Both the position numbers and the translations under genes were made by a program. From Pararhizobium sp. (GTDB lineage: Bacteria > Pseudomonadota > Alphaproteobacteria > Rhizobiales > Rhizobiaceae), in contig JAURWE010000024.1 in assembly GCA_030655075.1 (NCBI GenBank), forward strand, positions 310,001-374,000: a stretch of DNA of 64,000 bases, in the 5' to 3' direction. Under the pieces are notes generated by a model. The model was not told the origin of the DNA, made no database searches, and saw only the letters and a program-made list of their open reading frames with translations. Position 1 is the stretch's first letter, and every line of letters starts with the position of its first letter. Shown here piece by piece: positions 26,312-35,277 of the stretch.

Positions 26312-26350
26312 GACACAGGCGCAGCGCGACAAAAATCAGGAACCATCGCA

Positions 26351-28045
26351 ATGGCAAATCTCGAACGGCTGATCGATCAGGGCACCGGCCGCGAACCGGC
26401 CGATATCGTGCTGAAGGGCGGCCGGTTCTTCGATCTCGTCACCGGCGAGCTGGTGGAGAGCGACATCGCCCTCTGCGGTGACCGGATCGTCGGCACCGGC
26501 GGCAGCTACAGCGGCACGGTGGAGATCGACGTTTCCGGCCAGATCGTCGTGCCCGGTTTCATCGACACCCACCTGCACATCGAGTCCTCGCTGGTGACGC
26601 CGCATGAGTTCGACCGCTGCGTCCTGCCGCATGGGGTGACGACGGCGATCTGCGATCCGCACGAGATTGCCAATGTTCTCGGCACCGAAGGCATCCAGTT
26701 CTTCCTCGACAGCTCGCTCGAAACCATCATGGATATCCGTGTGCAACTGTCGAGCTGCGTGCCGGCCACCCATCTGGAAACCTCCGGCGCCGACCTGCCG
26801 ATCGAAAAACTTCTGCCGTTCCGCAGCCACCCGAGCGTCATCGGTCTGGCCGAATTCATGAATTTTCCCGGCGTCATCTACAAGGACCCGGTCTGCATCG
26901 CCAAGCTCGAAGCCTTTCAGGGCGGCCATATCGACGGCCACGCGCCGCTGCTGCGCGGCAACGATTTGAACGGCTACCTGTCGACCGGCATCCGCACCGA
27001 CCACGAATGCACGACGGCCGGCGAGGCCATGGAAAAGCTGCGCAAGGGCATGCACATTCTCGTCCGCGAGGGCTCGGTCTCCAAGGATCTGCTGGCGCTA
27101 ATCCCCATCATCACCGAGCGCAACTCACCCTTTCTGGCGCTTTGCACCGACGACCGCAACCCGCTCGATATCGCCGAACACGGCCACCTCGACTACATGA
27201 TCCGAACCGCCATCGCCCACGGCGTCGAGGCGCTGGCCGTCTACCGCGCCGCTTCAATCTCCGGCGCCCGCGCCTTCGGCCTGCGTGATCGCGGTCTCGT
27301 CGCGCCCGGCTGGCGCGCTGACCTCGTGGTCATCGACAGCCTCGAAAGCTGCAACGCCTCAAAAGTCTTTTCCGCCGGACGGCTGGTGACCGACGCGCTG
27401 TTTGCCACACGCAAGCCGGTCGAACCTGTCGGCCGCAACAGCGTCAAGGCGCGCGCCATCACGGCCGCCGATTTCACCGTCAAGGCGGCCAGCGGCGAAA
27501 CCTCCGTCATCGGCATCTGGCCGGGAAAGATCATCACCGAGCACCGCCGCTTCGTGCTGGCGGAAAAGGACGGCATGGCCCTCGCCGATCTCGAGCGCGA
27601 CATCATCAAGACCGCCGTCATCGAGCGCCACGGCAAAAACGGCAATTCGGCCTGCGGTTTCGTCCAGGGTTTTGGCCTGAAGAAGGGCGCCATCGCCTCC
27701 ACTGTCGGCCATGACAGCCACAACATCTGCGTCGTCGGCGCCAACGAGGAGGACATGGCGATTGCCGCCAACCGCCTGTCGGACATCGAAGGCGGCTTCG
27801 TCGTCGTGGAGAATGGCAAGGTCACCGGCGAAATCGCCCTGCCCGTCGCCGGCCTCATGAGCCTCGAGCCGTTCGAAGTGGTACGCGACACGCTGACGGA
27901 CCTGCGCAAGGCCGCCCTGGCGCTTGGCGCGACGCTGGAAGAACCCTTCCTGCAGCTCGCCTTCCTGCCCCTGCCCGTCATCCCGCACCTGAAGATTTCC
28001 GACAAGGGGCTTGTGGATGTCGACAGGTTTGAGCTGATGGGGTGA
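26351..28045 (+). CDS. ade: Adenine deaminase
   Basis: 564 residues, the usual AdeC length. Converts adenine to hypoxanthine and ammonia. Metal-binding motif IDTHLHIESS with His74 and His76, HGVTTAICDPHEIANVLG, and a C-terminal block KKGAIASTVGHDSHNICVVGANEEDM typical of the binuclear metal adenine deaminases of the amidohydrolase superfamily. AGGAACCATCGC precedes the ATG. It feeds hypoxanthine to the xanthine dehydrogenase encoded 20 kb away. Confidence 0.96.
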   Translation: MANLERLIDQGTGREPADIVLKGGRFFDLVTGELVESDIALCGDRIVGTGGSYSGTVEIDVSGQIVVPGFIDTHLHIESSLVTPHEFDRCVLPHGVTTAICDPHEIANVLGTEGIQFFLDSSLETIMDIRVQLSSCVPATHLETSGADLPIEKLLPFRSHPSVIGLAEFMNFPGVIYKDPVCIAKLEAFQGGHIDGHAPLLRGNDLNGYLSTGIRTDHECTTAGEAMEKLRKGMHILVREGSVSKDLLALIPIITERNSPFLALCTDDRNPLDIAEHGHLDYMIRTAIAHGVEALAVYRAASISGARAFGLRDRGLVAPGWRADLVVIDSLESCNASKVFSAGRLVTDALFATRKPVEPVGRNSVKARAITAADFTVKAASGETSVIGIWPGKIITEHRRFVLAEKDGMALADLERDIIKTAVIERHGKNGNSACGFVQGFGLKKGAIASTVGHDSHNICVVGANEEDMAIAANRLSDIEGGFVVVENGKVTGEIALPVAGLMSLEPFEVVRDTLTDLRKAALALGATLEEPFLQLAFLPLPVIPHLKISDKGLVDVDRFELMG

Positions 28046-28061
28046 CGGCAGAACTTGGAAA

Positions 28062-28178
28062 CGCGCCTCGCATGCCGAACGATGGTATCGCGAACTGGCC
28101 GCCGATGTGGCAAACGGAAAACTGGATGCCTTAGCCGAGGCAGCCCTCTCAAAAACGAACTACACCATCGCTCTTTAG
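28062..28178 (+). pseudogene. Possible coding remnant after ade
   Basis: A frame with no start codon reads ...HAERWYRELAADVANG followed by KLDALAEAALSKT and a short hydrophobic tail to a TAG at 28176-28178. Codon choice and amphipathic helix look protein-like, but a TGA stops the frame just upstream at the end of ade. It may be the tail of a lost small gene. I cannot name the family. Low confidence. Confidence 0.3.
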
Positions 28179-28232
28179 AATTTTAGTGATTAGAATAGCT
28201 GATTTTTCAATGAGCAGCTCTAGACAGGTCTC

Positions 28233-29015
28233 ATGGCAAAGAATTTTGCAGAGCTGGGGCGCCTGGGAGCCGAACAAAAGTTCGGTGTCAAACTGAGCTT
28301 TGGTCCATACTGGCTGCTGAACATCGTGCCCTGGCTGATGATCGCTGCCGCTCTCAGGGTTTTCTCCCGATACATGCCGGGTTCATCCATTTTAATCGGA
28401 ATGCTCCTGCTTCAGGTGACGATCTTCATTGCTTATATCATCGCCAGTCAAAGGATGATTGAGTTGGCCGGGGGATTCACAAGCCTCTCCAAACTTTCAC
28501 TCCGAGAGCAGGCGCACTTCGGTTGGGCGGTGGTCTGGCGACTTTTGATCTTTTGTCTTTCGGCGGTTGTAACGGCAATTTGCTTAGGTATGCATCCCAA
28601 TAAGGCCGCACAGTTCTGGTTCGGATTTGACGGTCTCGCCTTTCCATGGAGGCAGGGCGTGCTTCAAGTATGGATCGCTGCGATCTGTCTGCTCGCATTC
28701 CTCTTCGTCGTCGAAAAGGGACTCCAGCGACCGACCCGTTTTGTCAGCGTCCTTCGTGAGCTGTTTCTTCGTATTCGGTTCCTGTTGCCGGCGTTCGCAG
28801 GACTCGCGTTGTTCCTGATGGTCTCAACCTTTATCCAGATCCGCATCTCTGGCGCGGTTATGATGCTTCAAGCCGTTTTCGCGAACAGGTTCATGACGAA
28901 TTTGATCGACTTCGGTTACGTCTTTATTTTCTCCTACGGGCGTCTGTGGGTAACCGTGGCCATCCTGACATATGCGCTGCGGGCGTCCTACCGGAGCATT
29001 CCGACGTCGGCTTGA
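28233..29015 (+). CDS. Unrecognised multi-span membrane protein
   Basis: 260 residues with about six hydrophobic segments (near 27-47, 52-70, 100-120, 145-162, 184-204 and 225-245) and a soluble, basic N-terminus. No signal peptide and no family recognised. Base composition is visibly richer in A and T and codon use is less GC3-biased than the flanking genes, and it has no operon partners, so recent acquisition is plausible. Start ATG at 28233 is preceded by GACAGGTCTC, a weak ribosome site. Confidence 0.68.
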   Translation: MAKNFAELGRLGAEQKFGVKLSFGPYWLLNIVPWLMIAAALRVFSRYMPGSSILIGMLLLQVTIFIAYIIASQRMIELAGGFTSLSKLSLREQAHFGWAVVWRLLIFCLSAVVTAICLGMHPNKAAQFWFGFDGLAFPWRQGVLQVWIAAICLLAFLFVVEKGLQRPTRFVSVLRELFLRIRFLLPAFAGLALFLMVSTFIQIRISGAVMMLQAVFANRFMTNLIDFGYVFIFSYGRLWVTVAILTYALRASYRSIPTSA

Positions 29016-29040
29016 GTCAGTTAAATAAGAGCTCCATGTC

Positions 29041-30708
29041 TCAAATCCGCCCGCAGAACACATCCAGTGCCTCAAGCGTGATCTCATGTTTGTCAAACAC
29101 TGGCGCAAAGCCCGGCAGTGGCAGGGCCTCGCGGATGACAGTGCCTTTGGGCAGATGCATGGTCTGCGGTCCCCGGTGCAGGTTGAAGACGAAGAGCAGT
29201 TTTTCGCCACCCTTTTCGCGCGTAAAGGCAAGGATGTCCTGGTTGGTGTCGAGGAATTTCATGTCGCCGTCGATCAGCGGCGCATGCGCTTTTCGGAAGG
29301 CCAGCATCTCCTGATAGTGGGTCAGGATCGAGCCGGCGACGCCTTCCTGCTGGTCGGCGGCCAGAAGCTTGTGGTCGGCCGGAACCGGAAGCCAGGGTTT
29401 ACCGCTTGAGAAGCCGGCATTGGCCGCGTTCTTTTCCCAGACCATCGGCGTGCGGCAGCCGTCGCGGCCCTTGAACGATGGCCAGAAGCGGATGCCGTAG
29501 GGGTCGCGCAGGTCCTCGAAGGCGAGATCGGCCTCGGTCATACCCAGTTCCTCGCCCTGATAGAGGCAGATGGAGCCGCGCAGGCTGGCGAGCACGGCAA
29601 TCGCCAGCTTGGCGACACGCGGGCGTTCGGCCTCGCTGATGGCAAAGCGCGACAGATGGCGCATGACGTCGTGGTTGGAAAAGGCCCAGCAAACCCAGCC
29701 ATCCGTCACCGCGTCATGAAAGGCGGTGACGCAGCGGCGGAAATGCGTTGCGGTGAAATCGGGCCCGAGCAGGTCGAACGTATAGCACATATGCAGCTTG
29801 TCGCCGCCGCTCGTATAGGCGGCCACGGTCTTCAGCGACCTCGCGCCGTCGCCCACTTCGCCAACCGAGGCGCGGTTGTCGTATTCGTCAAGCAGCGCCC
29901 GGAACCGCGCCAGAAACACGATATTCTCCGGCTGCGTCTTGTCGTAGAGATGGTTCTGCATGCCGTAGGGGTTGACGTCCGGCGCATCGAGGCCGATCGC
30001 TTCGGGGTCGTAAACGAGCGGCGGGTTGTCGCGCAGTTCCTTGTCGTGGAAATAGAAGTTGACCGTATCCAGCCGGAAACCGTCGACACCGCGGTCGAGC
30101 CAGAAGCGCACCGTCTCCAGCAGCGCATCCTGCGCGTCGGCATTGTGAAAGTTGATGTCCGGCTGGCTGCCGAGGAAGTTGTGCATGTAATATTGCTTGC
30201 GCACGCCGTCCCATTCCCAGCCCGGTCCGCCGAAGATCGACATCCAGTTGTTGGGCGCCGTGCCATCCGGCTTCGGATCGGCCCAGACATACCAGTCGGC
30301 CTTGGGATTGTCGCGGCTCGACCGGCTTTCCTTGAACCAGGGATGCTGGTCGGACGTGTGCGAGATCACCTGGTCGATGATGATCTTCAGACCCAGCCGG
30401 TGCGCTTCCTTGATCATCACATCAAAATCGGCCAGCACGCCGAAAATCGGATCGACGTCACAATAGTCCGACACGTCGTAGCCCATATCGGCCATCGGCG
30501 AGGTGAAGAAAGGCGACAGCCAGATCGCATCGACGCCGAGCGCTGCAATATGCGCCAGCCGCTGCGTCACGCCCTTGAGGTCGCCGAGGCCATCGCCGGT
30601 CGTGTCCTGATAGGATCGTGGGTAGACCTGGTAGATCACCGCCCCCCGCCACCAGTCGGCGCCTGCGCGCGATGTCTGAACAACGGACTTGGACGATGAA
30701 GCGGTCAT
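29041..30708 (-). CDS. Alpha-glucosidase, GH13
   Basis: 555 residues from the ATG at 30708, with GGAG 7 bases upstream. GH13 oligo-1,6/alpha-glucosidase type: WWRGAVIYQVYPRSYQDTTGDGLGDLKGV at the N-terminus, IIDQVISHTSDQHPWF, the nucleophile Asp in GVDGFRLDTVNFYFHD, the acid/base Glu in ASVGEVGDG, and the transition-state Asp in FSNHDVMRHL. Cytosolic, cleaves alpha-glucosides such as sucrose, maltose or trehalulose; similar to rhizobial AglA but here without agl transporter genes. Confidence 0.93.
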   Translation of the reverse strand: MTASSSKSVVQTSRAGADWWRGAVIYQVYPRSYQDTTGDGLGDLKGVTQRLAHIAALGVDAIWLSPFFTSPMADMGYDVSDYCDVDPIFGVLADFDVMIKEAHRLGLKIIIDQVISHTSDQHPWFKESRSSRDNPKADWYVWADPKPDGTAPNNWMSIFGGPGWEWDGVRKQYYMHNFLGSQPDINFHNADAQDALLETVRFWLDRGVDGFRLDTVNFYFHDKELRDNPPLVYDPEAIGLDAPDVNPYGMQNHLYDKTQPENIVFLARFRALLDEYDNRASVGEVGDGARSLKTVAAYTSGGDKLHMCYTFDLLGPDFTATHFRRCVTAFHDAVTDGWVCWAFSNHDVMRHLSRFAISEAERPRVAKLAIAVLASLRGSICLYQGEELGMTEADLAFEDLRDPYGIRFWPSFKGRDGCRTPMVWEKNAANAGFSSGKPWLPVPADHKLLAADQQEGVAGSILTHYQEMLAFRKAHAPLIDGDMKFLDTNQDILAFTREKGGEKLLFVFNLHRGPQTMHLPKGTVIREALPLPGFAPVFDKHEITLEALDVFCGRI

Positions 30709-30949
30709 GGGGAGCTCCGGGTAGCGGACGAGGAACACCATCTTTAGCGATCAAGCCGAAGCGAGTAAACGCCGATATCCATCACCAAGCAGTCTCTTTG
30801 CCGAGCCTGGAAGGCCATTCGACGGCAAACGCGAAATCGACTTCGTTAACCCAACATCGACGTGATAGCTTCCCTCTTAGCAACAGCTTTACCCCTTTGG
30901 GGCTAGGGTCGCGCACCAGATTGGCACAGTTGGCAGACGGAGAATTGAT

Positions 30950-31867
30950 ATGACGGGCAGTGTTCTTTGCATCGGTGAATGCATGGTGGAATTGATGCAG
31001 GCCGACGGCGACCTGATGCGAAAAGGTTACGCCGGCGATACGTTCAACACCGCCTTCTACACGCGCAATTTTCTGCCCGAAAGTTGGCAGGTCTTCTATC
31101 TCTCCGCCCTCGGTACCGATGCCGTTTCCGATGATATGGTGAGCTTCATGGAGGGCAATGGCATCAGCACCCGGCACATGCGCCGCATTTCCGGCCGCAT
31201 GCCTGGCCTCTACATGATCCACCTGAAGGATGGAGAACGCAGCTTCTCCTACTGGCGCGCGAACTCCGCCGCCAAACTGCTCGCCGACGATCCGAACCAT
31301 CTGCGCCGCGCCATTGATGCCTGTCGCATCATCGTCTTCTCGGGCATTACGCTGGCCATCCTTGCACCGGCAGCCGCCGACACGCTTCTGGCTGAAATCG
31401 CCCGCGCCAAAGCCGAGGGCAAAGTCGTGATCTTCGATCCGAACATCCGGCCCAATCTCTGGGACAATGTCGAGCGCATGCGCGCCGTGATATCCGAAGG
31501 CGCCCGCTCTGCCACGATCGTCATGCCGAGCTTCGAGGATGAAGCGGCGCATTTCGGCGACACTTCGCCAGCCGAAACCATCGACCGCTATCAGGGACTG
31601 GGCGCGCCGAATGTCGTGGTCAAGAACGGTGCCGATGGTGTGACGCTCAATTTCGGCGGCAAGGCGGATTTTGTGCCGTCGGTGGCTGTTGACGCCATCG
31701 TCGATACCACCAGCGCCGGCGACAGTTTTAACGGTGCCTTCCTGGCAAATTACCTTACGACCGGCGACACCGCCTCGGCGGCCGCCTTCGCCGCCAAGGT
31801 CGCCTCGGCCGTCATCGGTCATCACGGGGCGCTCGTTTCGAAAGACAAACTGGCAAACGTGCTTTAA
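30950..31867 (+). CDS. kdgK: 2-keto-3-deoxygluconate kinase (PfkB family)
   Basis: 305 residues. PfkB sugar kinase: N-terminal VLCIGECMVELMQADGDLMRKGYAGDTFNTAFY, a GLYMIHLKDGERSFSYWR substrate segment and the catalytic DTTSAGDSFNGAFLA near 255. This substrate segment with YWR favours KDG over fructose or ribose. Product KDPG enters the Entner-Doudoroff path. GGAG lies 7 bases before the ATG. Confidence 0.87.
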   Translation: MTGSVLCIGECMVELMQADGDLMRKGYAGDTFNTAFYTRNFLPESWQVFYLSALGTDAVSDDMVSFMEGNGISTRHMRRISGRMPGLYMIHLKDGERSFSYWRANSAAKLLADDPNHLRRAIDACRIIVFSGITLAILAPAAADTLLAEIARAKAEGKVVIFDPNIRPNLWDNVERMRAVISEGARSATIVMPSFEDEAAHFGDTSPAETIDRYQGLGAPNVVVKNGADGVTLNFGGKADFVPSVAVDAIVDTTSAGDSFNGAFLANYLTTGDTASAAAFAAKVASAVIGHHGALVSKDKLANVL

Positions 31868-31876
31868 GCCGACATC

Positions 31877-31930
31877 TTGCCGTTTGCAGTGATCGGCATT
31901 ACCTTGGCCAGGCTTAGCCAAGGTAATGCC
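31877..31930 (+). promoter_or_regulatory. Promoter and operator of the Phd/VapC-type TA pair
   Basis: A perfect 14-base inverted repeat, GGCATTACCTTGGC (31895-31908) and its complement (31917-31930), has an 8-base centre and ends at the base before the antitoxin ATG. A candidate promoter TTGCCG-17-TACCTT (31877-31905) puts the -10 box in the left arm, and AAGG in the right arm is the ribosome site. Binding by the antitoxin would block both polymerase and ribosome access. Palindrome is certain; promoter boxes are inferred. Confidence 0.65.
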
Positions 31931-32185
31931 ATGACCACGATCAATATGCTCGATGCCAAAAACCGTCTGTCGCAGCTCGTCAGCGCTGTGGAAAACGGTC
32001 TCGAAGATGAGATCGTCATTGCGCGCAACGGCAAACCCGCAGCACGCCTCGTGCCGATATCAAAGCCGAACAATGCCGGCATGCAGTTGGGCACTCTTGC
32101 CGGAAAATTCCCGCCCATGTCGCTGGAAGCCTTCGACGCATCAAACCTTGAGATCGCCAAGCTTTTCGATCCGGCGACGGCGTGA
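31931..32185 (+). CDS. Phd/YefM-type antitoxin
   Basis: 84 residues. TINMLDAKNRLSQLVSAVENG...EIVIARNGKPAARLVPI is the Phd/YefM DNA-binding domain; the C-terminal ~35 residues (FPPMSLEAFDASNLEIAKLF) are the toxin-binding tail. Its stop overlaps the toxin GTG by 4 bases (GTGA). Autorepression is expected through the 14-base palindrome touching its start. Confidence 0.93.
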   Translation: MTTINMLDAKNRLSQLVSAVENGLEDEIVIARNGKPAARLVPISKPNNAGMQLGTLAGKFPPMSLEAFDASNLEIAKLFDPATA

Positions 32186-32571
32186 GGCTGTTGCTGGACA
32201 CCCATGTTGCGATTTGGGCGGTGTCCTCTCCGGAGATGTTGTCGAGTTCCATCGCCAGCATCATCACCGATCCGCAAAACGAGATTTATGTCTCGGTCGC
32301 GAGCATCTGGGAAATATCAATCAAATTCGCCATGGCAAGACCGAGCTCTGTCCCCTTCAGCGGACAGGATGCGATCGGCTACTTCGAGAATGCTGGATGC
32401 AGGATGCTCAGCATCACCCCTCAGCATGCCGCAGCGACGGAACGTCTCGTGACGCTGCATCGGGATCCATTCGACCGTCTGCTAATCGCTCAGGCCATAA
32501 CGGAACCGCTGGTCCTGATATCGAAGGACCGCAACGTCGCGTCCTATAGCCCGTCATTCCTGACTTGGTGA
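32182..32571 (+). CDS. PIN-domain toxin (VapC family)
   Basis: 129 residues starting at GTG in the antitoxin stop. PIN ribonuclease fold with acidic residues in LLLDTHVAIWAV (first Asp), SVASIWEISIKFA (Glu) and HRDPFDRLLIAQA (Asp pair), and ISKDRNVASY near the end. VapC toxins cut tRNA or rRNA. It is intact with all acidic positions, so the pair should be functional. Confidence 0.93.
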   Translation: MRLLLDTHVAIWAVSSPEMLSSSIASIITDPQNEIYVSVASIWEISIKFAMARPSSVPFSGQDAIGYFENAGCRMLSITPQHAAATERLVTLHRDPFDRLLIAQAITEPLVLISKDRNVASYSPSFLTW

Positions 32572-32587
32572 ACAATCTCAACAGCAA

Positions 32588-32612
32588 AACGGCGGACCGA
32601 AAGCCCGCCGTT
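32588..32612. terminator. Bidirectional terminator between vapC-type toxin and small protein
   Basis: AACGGCGG-accgaaagc-CCGCCGTT forms an 8-bp stem. On the minus strand it is followed by TTTTGCTGTTG, giving a usable terminator for the small minus-strand gene. On the plus strand the T content after it is poor. Confidence 0.6.
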
Positions 32613-32643
32613 GGTCGTCTCACCCGGCTTGCGCAAGGCTCGA

Positions 32644-32790
32644 TTATTTGGACTTGCCCTTGGTCACCTGGCTGTCAGTTGCCTGCTTCAGCTGGGTGGT
32701 GAAGGAGGTCTTCGGCGCGTCGGACGGCTTGGCCTTGTCCTTCTTGGGCTTGCGCGTTTCTTTGTTCGAGCGAACTTGACCTTTGGCCAT
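32644..32790 (-). CDS. Small basic Lys-rich protein (48 aa)
   Basis: Encodes 48 residues beginning MAKGQVRSNKETRKPKKDKA and ending VTKGKSK. GGAGG stands 8 bases before the ATG, the stop is followed by a terminator hairpin, and codons keep the GC-rich third base of neighbours. Similar short Lys-rich proteins are common in Rhizobiales. Highly basic and probably disordered; nucleic-acid binding is a guess. Confidence 0.75.
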   Translation of the reverse strand: MAKGQVRSNKETRKPKKDKAKPSDAPKTSFTTQLKQATDSQVTKGKSK

Positions 32791-32887
32791 GATATTTCCT
32801 CCGATGGAATCTGGTGCGGGAGAGCGTGGAACCCGGCCGTCACACCTGCAATTTAGCCGATTCCAAAGACGCTAGGAAGGGTGCCGA

Positions 32888-33088
32888 TCAGTTCGAAACA
32901 CGCTTCAGGTCGTCTTCCGGCATCATGCGGTCATGGGTCTCGCGCTCGCTGCGCACCCGGTACTGGAAGGACCCGTTCGACGGCGGCAGTGCCGCGACGA
33001 TCTTGAAGGCATCGTCGGCGCCGCGCGACTGGATCGGGCGCTCTCTGAGGGTGACGGTGTCACCGGCCTTGAACATATGCGTCTTCAT
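32888..33088 (-). CDS. Small conserved-looking protein (66 aa)
   Basis: 66 residues from the ATG at 33088 with GGAA 9 bases upstream. MKTHMFKAGDTVTLRERPIQ reads as an SH3-like or KOW-like beta strand start, and FKIVAALPPSNGSFQYRVRSERETHDRMMPEDDL as further strands with a DUF-like end. I do not know a function. It lies divergently from the SH3-type secreted protein gene. Confidence 0.6.
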   Translation of the reverse strand: MKTHMFKAGDTVTLRERPIQSRGADDAFKIVAALPPSNGSFQYRVRSERETHDRMMPEDDLKRVSN

Positions 33089-33438
33089 GGGAATGGTTCC
33101 GTTTGCTGGAATGGCGGTCTCCGGCGGCACTGTCCAAGAATACGCAGTCGCACGACAAGCGCGTTCAAAGAAATTCTGCGGAAAAGCGTGATTTTTTCAG
33201 GAATATTTCTGAGATCATATTGGTCTTTTGCCGAAATAACACAAGAGAATTCTAATGGTAATTGCGAATTATCGCCGGAAAGCGGCGAGAACCGCGAGAT
33301 TCGCGGAGCTTCCACATCGGTCTCACCCTTCGCAGTGCTTGGCCCGCCTGTTCCGCAGGAAACAGTCTGACCGCGCCGGCCATGCGAGAAACCTTGCAAC
33401 GGGCCGCAAACACGGGCCGCAGCAAAAGGAACACATCG
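33089..33438. other. Divergent intergenic region
   Basis: No gene is supported. It has an AT-rich part (about 33190-33260) suited to promoters, a CCGCGA-gat-TCGCGG hairpin near 33283-33297 and a GGGCCGC direct repeat shortly before the next gene. Confidence 0.4.
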
Positions 33439-33717
33439 ATGAAGATGCTGATTTTGACCTCCCTCGTGGCCCTGACGATCGCCTCGCAGGCTGAGGCCGG
33501 TTACGATCGCTGCCGTGTTGCCGATCCGACGGGAACGCCGCTGAATGTACGTGTGCAGCCGGCAGGCGATATTGTCGGCTCGCTGGACAATTCCATGCCG
33601 GTCAACCGCGCCGAACGGGTGCGCGACGGGCAAGGCAAGGTCTGGGCTTTCGTACAAAACCCCAAAAATGGACATCCCATCGGCTGGGTGTTCAGTGATT
33701 ACCTCCATTGCTTCTAG
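33439..33717 (+). CDS. Small secreted SH3-like protein
   Basis: 92 residues. Signal peptide MKMLILTSLVALTIASQAEA, then a bacterial SH3 type domain: DRCRVADPTGTPLNVRVQPAG, a short turn and VWAFVQNPKNGHPIGWVFSDYLHCF. Two cysteines could form a disulphide across the domain. AAGGA is 9 bases before the ATG. Likely periplasmic, perhaps binding wall material; the ligand is unknown. Confidence 0.8.
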   Translation: MKMLILTSLVALTIASQAEAGYDRCRVADPTGTPLNVRVQPAGDIVGSLDNSMPVNRAERVRDGQGKVWAFVQNPKNGHPIGWVFSDYLHCF

Positions 33718-33790
33718 TCTTGCCGGCCATTTCGCGCCGCCTTTTTTGATCGACAGTTATTTCGCCCGCAACGGGCCACGGAGAACCAAA

Positions 33791-34591
33791 ATGACCACGT
33801 TTTCGAGCCCGGTAAAAACCCTGCTTCTCGCCACCGCCGCCGTCTGCGCGATGGGCATGGCATCCATGGCAAGTGCCGCCGAGAGCAAGGATATCTGCGA
33901 TCAGCTTGCTGCCAGCAGCTATGACACCACCCGCCCGGCCGGTGTCACCGGCGTCGAGGAAGAAAAGATCGACGTCGCCAAGGCGCTGCCGGCCTGCACC
34001 GACGCCCATGCCGCCAACAAGGACCCGCGCTACGCCTTCCAGCTCGGCCGTGTTCTCTACAAGGATGGCAAGAAGGCCGAGGCGATCGCGCTCTATGAGC
34101 AGGCGGCCAATGCCGGTTTCGTCGTGGCCATGGTCAACTTCGCCTTCCGCACAGAAGATACCAAGCCGGTCGAAGCCTTTGCCTGGTACAAGAAGGCGGC
34201 GGATGCGGGCAACCTTCTCGGCTACTACAATCTCGGCGTCGCCTACCAGAACGGCGTCGGCACCGAACCTAACGGGCGCCTGTCGCTCGAAGCCTATCTG
34301 AAGGCCTCCGACATGGGCGACGGCCTCGCCACCTTCAACATGGGCTCGCTGCATGACGAAGGAAAGCTGGTGACGGCCAACAAGGAAGAGGCTGTCCGGC
34401 TCTATAAGATCGCCATCGATCGCGGCATTGTCGATGCCATGTTCAACCTGGCCTATCTCTATGAGAATGGCGACGGCATCCCGGTCGACAAGCCGGCAGC
34501 CCTGGCACTCTACAAGAAGGCGGCAGCACTCGGCGACACGGAATCGGCTGAAAAGGCCAAGCTGCTCGAAGCAGCCGGCAGCGCGCAGTAA
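33791..34591 (+). CDS. Secreted Sel1-like/TPR repeat protein
   Basis: 266 residues. Signal peptide ends ASMASA-AES (about 29). From ~85 on there are about five Sel1-like repeats (YAFQLGRVLYKDGKKAEAIALYEQAANAG, FAWYKKAADAGNLLGYYNLG, YLKASDMGDGLATFNMG, YKIAIDRGIVDAMFNLA, YKKAAALGD). Such proteins are periplasmic scaffolds; in rhizobia some (ExoR family) control exopolysaccharide synthesis, but nothing here shows that this one does. Separated by 73 bases from the SH3 protein. Confidence 0.88.
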   Translation: MTTFSSPVKTLLLATAAVCAMGMASMASAAESKDICDQLAASSYDTTRPAGVTGVEEEKIDVAKALPACTDAHAANKDPRYAFQLGRVLYKDGKKAEAIALYEQAANAGFVVAMVNFAFRTEDTKPVEAFAWYKKAADAGNLLGYYNLGVAYQNGVGTEPNGRLSLEAYLKASDMGDGLATFNMGSLHDEGKLVTANKEEAVRLYKIAIDRGIVDAMFNLAYLYENGDGIPVDKPAALALYKKAAALGDTESAEKAKLLEAAGSAQ

Positions 34592-34596
34592 TACCC

Positions 34597-35277
34597 ATGG
34601 AAACGCCCCGGCAACAGGCCGGATCCTGGGACGCCTATCGCCTGCACCAGCTTGACCTGACGCTGTGGGAAAGCCTTACCACCCAGTCCGGTTTCCGCTT
34701 CGACGATTTCGTCTACCACACATCCGACCTTGCCGACCTGATCGGCGAGGCGGATTATGTCCAACTGGTGGATGATTGCATCGAATGCGAGGTCAACAGC
34801 GATCTGCGCGGCGCCGACTTCACGACGCTCGCAGAGACGCTGCACGCCCGTCTTTTTCCACGGACCTGCCAGTGCCGCGCCATCCGCCCTGACTTTCCGC
34901 AATCCATCCGCTTTCACCGATATGCAGGCTTCACGCTCGTGCACATCCGGCCCGGCTATTCCAGCACGGTCATGATGCCGACGATGGAACTGCTGTTTCA
35001 CCGCACGCCGGACATCGACCTGATGCGCTGCCGCGACTGCGGCGATCTCTGGGTCTACAATCTCGACCCGGAAGCCGTTGAGCAGAACTGGATCCTGCTC
35101 GACCCGGACTATGAGGGCAAACACGATCCTTGGTCGCGCTGGGTGAACCTGCTCAGTCCGATGGAGGAGCATCTGGCGACGACCTACGGCATCATCAGCA
35201 CAGGCTCGCCGGCGTTGCGCGACTGGCAGAAGGCCAACAACACGCCGGAAAGCTTTGCGCTCTATGCAGATCAGTAG
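34597..35277 (+). CDS. Unrecognised 226-residue protein
   Basis: No signal peptide or membrane span. Notable parts are DDCIECEVNSDLRGADF, a CQCRAIRP pair, and MRCRDCGDLWVYNLDPEAVEQNW, where a C-x-x-C might hold zinc or a disulphide. I do not recognise the family. It starts 5 bases after the Sel1 gene and is probably co-transcribed. Its last 7 bases overlap the end of der on the other strand. Confidence 0.7.
   Translation: METPRQQAGSWDAYRLHQLDLTLWESLTTQSGFRFDDFVYHTSDLADLIGEADYVQLVDDCIECEVNSDLRGADFTTLAETLHARLFPRTCQCRAIRPDFPQSIRFHRYAGFTLVHIRPGYSSTVMMPTMELLFHRTPDIDLMRCRDCGDLWVYNLDPEAVEQNWILLDPDYEGKHDPWSRWVNLLSPMEEHLATTYGIISTGSPALRDWQKANNTPESFALYADQ

Noticed and set aside
24029..26332. A 767-codon minus-strand open frame
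   Set aside because: Antisense to the aminotransferase and aldose epimerase genes, both with clear family signatures.
32611..32856. Plus-strand 81-codon frame
   Set aside because: Antisense to the 48-residue Lys-rich gene, which has a ribosome site and terminator.
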